Source of the DNA: Hyphomicrobiaceae bacterium
GTDB lineage: Bacteria > Pseudomonadota > Alphaproteobacteria > Rhizobiales > Hyphomicrobiaceae
Assembly: GCA_008933705.1 (NCBI GenBank)
Contig: WBUN01000030.1
Coordinates: 1 to 60,577 of the forward strand
Reading direction: 5' to 3'
DNA: 60,577 bases
The notes beneath the pieces were generated by a model. It was not told where the DNA came from. It saw only the letters and a program-made list of their open reading frames with translations, and ran no database searches. Shown here piece after piece: positions 54,942 to 60,577 of this stretch (positions are counted from its first letter, which is position 1; each line of letters opens with the position of its first letter). The position numbers and the translations under genes were made by a program.

Positions 54942-55114
54942 CGTTTCCTCTTGAGGTTCCCGCGGGGAGCCCATAGAAGGCGGTCATGGCGCACATGTGG
55001 CGGTCATTTGCCGCATGACGCAACGATGCTGTTCTATAGGGGATTCGGCGGGTGCCTTTCACAAATATGCCGGGCCGCCCCCCTTTTCCAAGCTTGTAAC
55101 AGGGAGTGACGACC

Positions 55115-56086
55115 ATGGTCCACGCTATCCGCATCCATCAGAACGGCGGCCCCGAGGTCATGAAGTGGGAGAGCGTGGAGGTGGGCGAGCCGGGACCGGG
55201 GCAGGTGCGGCTCAAGCAGCACGCGATCGGCGTCAACTACATCGACACCTATCATCGCTCCGGCCTCTACAAGGTGGCGCTCCCAGCCGTGATCGGATCT
55301 GAGGGCGCCGGCGAGGTCGTGGCCGTCGGCGCCGGCGTGGCGGACTTCAAGGTCGGCGATCGCGGCGCCTACGCGGGCGCCATCGGCGGCTACGCCGAGG
55401 AGCGGCTGATGCCCGCCGATCGTCTCGTGAAGCTGCCGGCGAACATCGACTACAAGACCGCGGCGGCGATGATGCTGCAGGGCATGACGGTGCGCTATCT
55501 GCTGCGCCAGACCTACAAGGTCGGGCCCGGCACGATCATGCTGCTGCACGCGGCGGCCGGCGGCATTGGGCTGATCGCCTGCCAGTGGGCGCGCCACCTC
55601 GGCGCCACCATCATCGGCACTGTGAGCACTGAGGAGAAGGCGAAGCTCGCCAAGGAGCACGGCTGCACGCACGTCATCAACTACAAGACGGACGACTTCG
55701 TGAAGGGCGTGAAGGAGATCACCAAGGGCCAGGGCGTCGACGTCGTCTACGACTCCATCGGCAAGGACACGTTCCCAGCCTCGCTCGACTGCCTGAAGCC
55801 GTTCGGCCTGTGGGTCAGCTTCGGCAACGCATCGGGCCCGGTCTCCGCCTTCGACATCACGATCCTGGCCGGAAAGGGCTCGCTTTACGCGACGCGGCCC
55901 ACGCTCGTCACCTATACGGCGCGGCGCGAGGACCTGCTTGCCAACGCCAACGAGTTGTTCGACGTGGTCGGGAAGGGGATTGTGAAAATCACCGTCAATC
56001 ATACCTACCCGTTGAAAGACGCGGTGCAGGCGCATCGCGACCTCGAAGGCCGCAAGACGACCGGCTCGGTCGTCCTGCTGCCGTAA
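55115..56086 (+). CDS. NADPH:quinone oxidoreductase (Qor-like, zinc-free MDR)
   Basis: A 323-residue medium-chain dehydrogenase/reductase. HAIRIHQNGGPEVMKWESVEV and HAIGVNYIDTYHRSGLYKVALPAVIGSEGAGEVVAVG are Qor-type N-terminal signatures without the zinc Cys/His ligands; LLHAAAGGIGLIACQWARHLGATIIGTV (about residues 144-171) is the nucleotide-binding Rossmann motif. AGGGAG sits about eight bases before the ATG at 55115; a GTG three codons earlier overlaps this site. A nu-class GST gene follows 21 bases later, suggesting a small detoxification operon. Confidence 0.9.
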   Translation: MVHAIRIHQNGGPEVMKWESVEVGEPGPGQVRLKQHAIGVNYIDTYHRSGLYKVALPAVIGSEGAGEVVAVGAGVADFKVGDRGAYAGAIGGYAEERLMPADRLVKLPANIDYKTAAAMMLQGMTVRYLLRQTYKVGPGTIMLLHAAAGGIGLIACQWARHLGATIIGTVSTEEKAKLAKEHGCTHVINYKTDDFVKGVKEITKGQGVDVVYDSIGKDTFPASLDCLKPFGLWVSFGNASGPVSAFDITILAGKGSLYATRPTLVTYTARREDLLANANELFDVVGKGIVKITVNHTYPLKDAVQAHRDLEGRKTTGSVVLLP

Positions 56087-56107
56087 GCGCGAAAGAGGGA
56101 ACCCGAC

Positions 56108-56812
56108 ATGGCGCAAAAGGCGATCGAGCTCTACTACTGGCCGACCCCGAACGGGCACAAGATCACGATCATGCTGGAGGAATGCGGGCTGCCGTACGAG
56201 ATCAAGCCGGTGAACATAGGCAGGGGTGACCAGTTCAAACCGGAATTCCTGGCCATCTCGCCCAACAACCGCATGCCGGCCATCATCGATCCCGATGGCC
56301 CGGGGGGCAAGCCGATCTCGGTGTTCGAGTCCGGGGCCATCCTGCAGTACCTCGGTCGCAAGACGGGCAAATTCTACCCCAGCGACGAGCGCGGGCGCGT
56401 GCAAGTCGAGGAGTGGCTGTTCTGGCAGATGGCCAACCTCGGTCCCATGGCCGGGCAGGCGCACCACTTCCGCAACTACGCGCCCGAGAAGATCGCGTAC
56501 GGCATCGACCGCTACACCAACGAGGTCAACCGTCTTTATGGCGTGATGAATACGCGCCTGAAGGACCGGCCCTACCTCGCCGGCGAATACTCCATCGCCG
56601 ACATGGCGAGCTATCCGTGGGTGCGGCCCTACAAGAACCAGGGGCAGGATCTCGCCGAGTTCCCCAGTCTCGAGGCGTGGTTCCAGCGCATGCGCGATCG
56701 CCCGGCCGTGGCGAAGGCGGTCAGGGTCGGCGAGGAACTGCGATCCCGGTACAATCTCGCAACCGACAAGGAAGCGCAGAAGGTTCTGTTCGGGCAGCGC
56801 GCGCGCAAATAG
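56108..56812 (+). CDS. Nu-class glutathione S-transferase (YghU/YfcG-like)
   Basis: A 234-residue GST. The thioredoxin domain shows IELYYWPTPNGHKITIMLEE (the TPNG active-site turn typical of nu-class enzymes), NIGRGDQFKPEFLAISPNNRMPAI and the glutathione-binding FESGAILQYLG; the helical domain contains QMANLGPMAGQAHHFRNYAPEKI and YSIADMASYPWV. GAGGGAA precedes the ATG. Downstream of the quinone oxidoreductase gene on the same strand. Members have disulfide reductase or peroxidase activity. Confidence 0.92.
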   Translation: MAQKAIELYYWPTPNGHKITIMLEECGLPYEIKPVNIGRGDQFKPEFLAISPNNRMPAIIDPDGPGGKPISVFESGAILQYLGRKTGKFYPSDERGRVQVEEWLFWQMANLGPMAGQAHHFRNYAPEKIAYGIDRYTNEVNRLYGVMNTRLKDRPYLAGEYSIADMASYPWVRPYKNQGQDLAEFPSLEAWFQRMRDRPAVAKAVRVGEELRSRYNLATDKEAQKVLFGQRARK

Positions 56813-56898
56813 CGGGTCCGCGACCTCTTCACGCTTCATGTGGAACACAAATGACAGGCGGGAGCGCTTTCGCGCCCCGATCAAAGCTGTCGTCCAGC

Positions 56899-57117
56899 TC
56901 AATTGAGGTCGTTCAGCCGCGAGGGATCGGGCTTGCGCCCGGTCACGCGCTCCAGCGCGATCGCCGAGAGAACCTTGGAGGCAAGCGTCTTCTTACCGGG
57001 GTCGTAATCGGCCTCGGTAGCCTGCGCGGGACCTGCAAAGCCGGTGGAAAGCGGCTGGCTGGCGCACCCCCCAAGAAGCATGCACGCGAGGACGAGAACA
57101 GCCCCTCGCAACCGCAT
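56899..57117 (-). CDS. Small lipoprotein
   Basis: A 72-residue protein with a lipoprotein signal and lipobox LLGGC (MRLRGAVLVLACMLLGGCAS), then an acidic-to-basic polar tail containing DYDPGKKTLASKVLSAIALERVTGRKPDPSRL. GGGGGG lies near the ATG at 57117. The KxLASKVLxAIALERVTGRKPDPSR end is a conserved-looking motif in small Rhizobiales lipoproteins; function unknown. Confidence 0.72.
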   Translation of the reverse strand: MRLRGAVLVLACMLLGGCASQPLSTGFAGPAQATEADYDPGKKTLASKVLSAIALERVTGRKPDPSRLNDLN

Positions 57118-57574
57118 GATTACCCCCCCCTGATTGCTGACAACGCAGCACACGCTGTAAGGCCATAGGCCAAAAGGCGATGGTCAAGACTTACCTGCTC
57201 GAAGACACATGGCAAGCGTAAAATGCAATCAACTCACGACAAGCAGTTGACAGCCGCCCGCCGGGAATCGGAAGGCCTGCGGCACAATGTGCTTTCACGG
57301 TTAGCCATTGGTGGAGGGTCGCTGAATCGGGCGTTGCCCGGCGATCCAAATCGAGAGTTTCGACCCAATCGGAAACCGGCCGACACACATCGTTGATGCG
57401 ACGCGAGCTTTGGGCACCCTCTCGATGCGTCGATATTTACGAGTCTTCATCCAAGACTTGACATGATTTTTGCCGACGCGAGCCGGTTGCTGCACGCTGC
57501 AGGCCGGGACAGCGGTCGATCGGTCCGCTTGGGGGAGCGAGGCCAGGAGGAAGCAGGGAGCGTAAGGGCGTGTC
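57118..57574. other. Intergenic region before the Sel1-like gene
   Basis: About 457 bases between two divergent genes. TTGACA occurs at 57458-57463 but no good -10 box follows at 16-18 bases. The open frames here look like chance. I see no repeat or RNA structure. Confidence 0.4.
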
Positions 57575-57844
57575 ATGGCGCGATTGGATGCGGGCGCGCA
57601 CGAGACAAGCAACATCGGCGTTGCGGCCAGCGCGTCGGATGCGCTGTTCGAGCTTGGTCTCATGCATTGTGCGGGGCGTGACGTGGAGATGAGTCTGGTG
57701 GACGCACACAAGTGGTTCAACCTGGCGGCGATGCGGGGCAACCAGGAGGCCAAGCGCTATCGCATGGAGATAGCGCGCGAGATGTCAAAGGCGCAAATCG
57801 CCGAAGCGCAGCGGCGTGCGCGCGAGTGGCTGGCCCGGCACTAG
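57575..57844 (+). CDS. Small Sel1-like repeat protein
   Basis: An 89-residue protein with a single Sel1/TPR-like helical repeat: ALFELGLMHCAGRDVEMSLVDAHKWFNLAAMRGNQEAKRYR (about residues 23-63), then EIAREMSKAQIAEAQRRAREW. The AHKWFNLAAxxGNxEAxxxR core is a Sel1 signature. No signal peptide. Such short solo repeats are common in Rhizobiales and probably mediate protein contacts; no specific role can be given. Confidence 0.78.
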   Translation: MARLDAGAHETSNIGVAASASDALFELGLMHCAGRDVEMSLVDAHKWFNLAAMRGNQEAKRYRMEIAREMSKAQIAEAQRRAREWLARH

Positions 57845-57939
57845 AAGGTGAAGTGGGATTCACGCTTCAGCCCTCGACGTCGCACGCGAGGCAACGTGAG
57901 TTCCTCCGGCGATCCTGCTCCAAGCCCGCCTGCTGCGGC

Positions 57940-58479
57940 TCAGCACCGCGTGAACAGCGAGGTCATGCAGTCCCAGGTCTTCTTGGTTGCCGTGCCGAGG
58001 GCTTGCCCGACGGACTTGGCCGACTGCTTCACGTTGTCTCCCGCCTGCTTGAGCTGTTCCTTGGTCTGCTCGTTCGCCTGCTTGGCGAGATCGACCATGG
58101 TCTGAGGCGGCTTCTGCGGATCGGACTTGGGAGCGGCGGCCGGCGGAGGCGGAGGCGGCGGCGGCAAGTTGGACTGGTCGGTCGGCGCGGGCGGCGCTTC
58201 GACGGCAGACCACGGGATGCGCCTGATCTGGCCGTCGCACTCGAAAACGGTGCCGCGCTTGACGCTGCAGGTGGCATGGCCGCCGGTCTTGGCCATGGTC
58301 GTCACGCAGAGCATCTGCAAAGACTGTCCGCCGCCCGGCCGGGCGTTCTCGATGATGCAGCGGTAGAGCGCATTGGGCTCGGAGCAGGAGACGCAATACT
58401 CCTGGGCTTCGGCGCGCGACACGCCTGTGCAGATCGCCGCTGCGAGCGACAGGCCTGTCTTGAGCCCCTTGCAACGCAT
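57940..58479 (-). CDS. Secreted Cys- and Pro-rich protein, unknown
   Basis: A 179-residue protein with a signal peptide (GLKTGLSLAAAICTGVSRAEA). The mature N-terminal part has several Cys (EYCVSCSEPNALYRC, MLCVTTMAK, HATCSVKRGTVFEC) and probably folds with disulfides; then a Pro run (eight consecutive Pro near residue 112) and a C-terminal amphipathic helix (LAKQANEQTKEQLKQAGDNV). The ATG at 58479 is the only start giving a signal peptide. I recognise no domain of known function. Confidence 0.72.
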   Translation of the reverse strand: MRCKGLKTGLSLAAAICTGVSRAEAQEYCVSCSEPNALYRCIIENARPGGGQSLQMLCVTTMAKTGGHATCSVKRGTVFECDGQIRRIPWSAVEAPPAPTDQSNLPPPPPPPPAAAPKSDPQKPPQTMVDLAKQANEQTKEQLKQAGDNVKQSAKSVGQALGTATKKTWDCMTSLFTRC

Positions 58480-58564
58480 GAAAACCCGTATCTCCCGCCA
58501 GTCCCGGTGACCGGAATGCGCCGGGAATGCGGCAATCCTGGGATGGCCGGTGCGCCGGATGCCC

Positions 58565-59182
58565 TCAGGGCATGCCGTTCCGGCCATGCGCCCGGTAGGC
58601 GGGACGCTCCGTGAGGAGATCATAGTAGGCGGCCACCGCCTTGAACTCGGGCTTGGCAAACGGGATGGCGAACCAGCGGTTGACGACGAGACCGACGGGA
58701 ATGTCAGCGATGGTGAAGCTCTTGCCCATCACGTAGGGACCGGCGGCGGTCAGGTGCTGATCGAGCACCTTCATCTGCGTGGCCCATTCCTTCACGCCGG
58801 CCTCCACCTGATTGGCGAAGGCAGGGTTTTTCACTACCAATGCGTGAAACACCGGTCGCATACCGTTGGCGAAGTCCGTCGACGACCAATCCATCCAGGA
58901 CTCGATCGTCGCCCGCGTCTTGAGGTCCTTCGGATACAGATCGGTGCGGCCATGCTTCTCGGCGAGGTATCGCACGATGGTATTGCTCTCCCGCAGCCGG
59001 AAGTCGCCGTCGTCGATGACGGGAACCACGCCGACAGGGTTGATCTTGCGGAACTCCGGGTCGTCCGTCGGGCGATAGCCGCGCCCCCAATCCTCGCGCT
59101 CATACTTGATGCCGATCTCGTCGGCCATCCACAGCACGCGGCGGACGTTGATCGAATTGGCACGGCCGTAGATCTTGAGCAT
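58565..59182 (-). CDS. Glutathione S-transferase family protein
   Basis: A 205-residue GST. LKIYGRANSINVRRVLWMADEIGI is the thioredoxin-fold start with the Ser of the active-site region, then NPVGVVPVIDDGDFRLRESNTIVRYLAEKHG with the glutathione-binding ES pair; the helical domain includes GPYVMGKSFTIADIPVGLVVNRW. Distinct from the nu-class GST at 56.1 kb. Located 62 bases downstream of the sucD-like gene on the same strand, possibly co-transcribed. Substrate unknown. Confidence 0.9.
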   Translation of the reverse strand: MLKIYGRANSINVRRVLWMADEIGIKYEREDWGRGYRPTDDPEFRKINPVGVVPVIDDGDFRLRESNTIVRYLAEKHGRTDLYPKDLKTRATIESWMDWSSTDFANGMRPVFHALVVKNPAFANQVEAGVKEWATQMKVLDQHLTAAGPYVMGKSFTIADIPVGLVVNRWFAIPFAKPEFKAVAAYYDLLTERPAYRAHGRNGMP

Positions 59183-59244
59183 GGCGCTTCTCCTCCTGAT
59201 CGGTTGCCGCCCATCCTAGACGCCGAAACGCCAAGGCGCATGCA

Positions 59245-60108
59245 TCAAACCTTGCGCAAGACCTCTGCAACGCCGTTGGGTGTGGAGCAGACCGTCACGC
59301 CCGCAGCCTCGAGCGCCTTCTTCTTGCCTGCGTAGCTGCCCTTGTCACCCATGACGATCGCGCCCGCGTGGCCCATGCGCTTGCCGGGCGGCGACGCCGC
59401 GCCAGCGATGAATGCGGCGATGGGCTTCTTCATCGTGCGGGCATACTCGGCGGCTTCCTCCTCCATGGAGCCGCCTATCTCGCCTACGAGCGCAATCGAC
59501 TTCGTCTTCGCGTCCTTGTCGAGAGCAACGAGCGCATCCTTGGTGGTGGTGCCGATCACCGGATCTCCGCCGATGCCGACGAACGCCGAGATGCCGAGGC
59601 CGGCCTGGACGAGGTTGAGACACAACAGGGTGCCGAGCGAGCCCGAGCGCGAGATGACGCCGACATTGCCCGGCTGAAACACGCGGGCGTTGAAGGCCGG
59701 CATGAAGCCGACAAAGCATTCGCCGACTGTGACGATACCTGCGGTGTTTGGCCCGATCACCTGCGCGCCGCGTTCGCGCGCGGCCGCGAGGAAATACATG
59801 GTGTCGTGCACCGGCACATGCTCGGTCAGGCATACGATCTTGCCGATCCCCGCCTCGATAGCATCGAGCGCAGCCTCCTTCACACCGAAGGGCGGGATGA
59901 ACATGACCGCGGCGTCGATCTTGCTCTCGCGGGCGGCATCGCGCGCCGTCGCCCAGACGGGAAGATCCAGATGCTTCTCGCCGGCACGCTTTGGGTTCAC
60001 GCCGCCGATGATCCGCGTGCCGTAGTCGCGCATGCGCTCGGACCAGAAGGTGCCCTGCTTGCCGGTGATGCCCTGCACCAGGACAGTCTCGCTCCCTCGT
60101 ATGATCAC
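59245..60108 (-). CDS. Succinyl-CoA ligase alpha-like subunit
   Basis: A 287-residue nucleoside-triphosphate-dependent acyl-CoA ligase alpha subunit. [22 protein letters not shown] (CoA-binding Rossmann), [61 protein letters not shown] and [16 protein letters not shown], with the phosphorylated His in GHAGAI, follow the SucD plan. It overlaps the beta-like gene by four bases (ATGA). The setting, beside GST genes and away from sdh/suc genes, suggests a paralogue for another acid (for example malate-CoA ligase, MtkB-like) rather than the TCA-cycle enzyme; this is not proven. Confidence 0.88.
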   Translation of the reverse strand: MIIRGSETVLVQGITGKQGTFWSERMRDYGTRIIGGVNPKRAGEKHLDLPVWATARDAARESKIDAAVMFIPPFGVKEAALDAIEAGIGKIVCLTEHVPVHDTMYFLAAARERGAQVIGPNTAGIVTVGECFVGFMPAFNARVFQPGNVGVISRSGSLGTLLCLNLVQAGLGISAFVGIGGDPVIGTTTKDALVALDKDAKTKSIALVGEIGGSMEEEAAEYARTMKKPIAAFIAGAASPPGKRMGHAGAIVMGDKGSYAGKKKALEAAGVTVCSTPNGVAEVLRKV

Positions 60109-60577
60109 GCGCGCACTCCCTTGGCGGCGGCAACGGCGGCCCGGACGGCGTCATCCATCAGATCGAATGGCGTGATGCCGAGCCGCTCCTTGACCATGGC
60201 GATGGCTTCATCCTCTCCCGTGCCGTGGATGGTGAAGAAGATCGGCAGTTTGGGCTTGAGATCGAGCCATGCATTGACCACGCCCTCCGCCATCACATCG
60301 GTGCGCGCGAAAGCGCCGCAGAAATTGACGAGCAGGCACTTGACGCGCTGATTGGAAAGCACCAGCTCCAGCGCCGGTTTCGCCTTGGTGTAGCTCTCGC
60401 CGCCGATCTCCATGAAGTTCGCGGGCTCTCCGCCGTAATGGCGCACAGCATCCATCGTGGTCATGGTGAGACCCGCACCATTGGCGAGCACGCCGACGCT
60501 GCCGTCGAGCTCGATGAACTTGAGCCCCAGCGCCTTGCCGCGCGCCTCGAGCTCGGTCAGCTTGTCGGGCGTACCGG
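60105..60577 (-). CDS. Succinyl-CoA ligase beta-like subunit (partial, C-terminal part)
   Basis: C-terminal 157 residues of a SucC-like ADP-forming ligase; the gene runs off the right edge. LGLKFIELDGSVGVLANGAGLTMTTMDAV and FMEIGGESYTKAKPALELVL (usually G-G-G/G-G-D in SucC) followed by NFCGAFARTDVMAEGVVNA match the SucC ligase domain in order. Stop and alpha-subunit start overlap as ATGA, so the subunits are made together. The N-terminal ATP-grasp part is outside the window. Confidence 0.88.
   Translation of the reverse strand, partial: GTPDKLTELEARGKALGLKFIELDGSVGVLANGAGLTMTTMDAVRHYGGEPANFMEIGGESYTKAKPALELVLSNQRVKCLLVNFCGAFARTDVMAEGVVNAWLDLKPKLPIFFTIHGTGEDEAIAMVKERLGITPFDLMDDAVRAAVAAAKGVRA

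Noticed and set aside
55034..56902. Minus-strand open frame of 622 codons opposite the quinone oxidoreductase and GST
   Set aside because: It spans two clear plus-strand genes and the gap between them; no domain is visible.
57191..57388. Minus-strand frame of 65 codons in the gap before the Sel1-like gene
   Set aside because: No ribosome site, no recognisable motif, and codon use unlike the neighbours.

Overview
The window is a GC-rich, densely coded chromosomal segment, most likely from an alphaproteobacterium of the order Hyphomicrobiales (Rhizobiales). This rests on family content: a DUF1013/TrcR cell-cycle regulator, a three-subunit transhydrogenase (pntAA/pntAB/pntB) next to an aa3-oxidase subunit IV gene, Usg, the DUF1285-CoA pyrophosphatase-DUF6111-CCA transferase row, two YdcH/DUF465 genes before purEK, and a CIRCE-type groESL promoter. 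No species call is possible. I see no rRNA, tRNA, CRISPR array, prophage or complete insertion sequence.

Layout. 1-3.4 kb (minus): partial ileS, ribF and a MaoC hydratase. 3.6-9 kb: trcR, a secreted Tyr/Pro-rich protein, an SDR oxidoreductase, a single-span hypothetical protein and an acyl-CoA synthetase. 9-12 kb: two YdcH genes, purE, purK and rpsU, ending in a strong terminator. 12-16.3 kb (minus): an alpha/beta hydrolase, pntB-pntAB-pntAA and the oxidase subunit. 16.4-18.8 kb: an acyl-CoA dehydrogenase and a phosphotransferase that resemble a split ACAD10/11. 18.8-20.5 kb: a DUF4189 protein, a SLATT-like membrane protein and usg. 21-24.7 kb: groES-groEL and pncB. 24.7-28.5 kb (minus): a small membrane protein, the CCA row and a CMD-family protein. 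28.6-35.7 kb: moxR-DUF58-DUF4159-vWA membrane operon. 35.7-38.5 kb: a thioesterase, the rtcB2-prfH pair and a small Cys-rich protein. 38.6-47.3 kb: a GntR regulator, a phospholipase C-like/DUF4332 fusion, a TctC binding protein, a sulfatase-type hydrolase, a protein with three helix-hairpin-helix-like repeats, a 35-residue membrane peptide and an OmpA/BON protein. 47.6-51 kb: paaG-paaI-paaK and a LysE exporter. 51-60.6 kb: a small basic protein, a P450, DedA, an EEP-family protein, lipoproteins, quinone oxidoreductase, two GSTs, a Sel1-like protein and sucCD-like acyl-CoA ligase genes that run off the right edge.

Themes. Acyl-CoA metabolism recurs: MaoC, acyl-CoA synthetase, acyl-CoA dehydrogenase plus kinase, paaGIK, three hotdog or MaoC proteins and a sucCD-like ligase. 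Most of the rest is housekeeping. The most interesting parts are the RtcB2-PrfH ribosome-repair pair with a possible overlapping leader ORF, a lone SLATT-like protein, palindromic repeats read in frame inside ileS and pntAB, the split ACAD11-like pair, and two separate proteins with helix-hairpin-helix-like modules within 5 kb.
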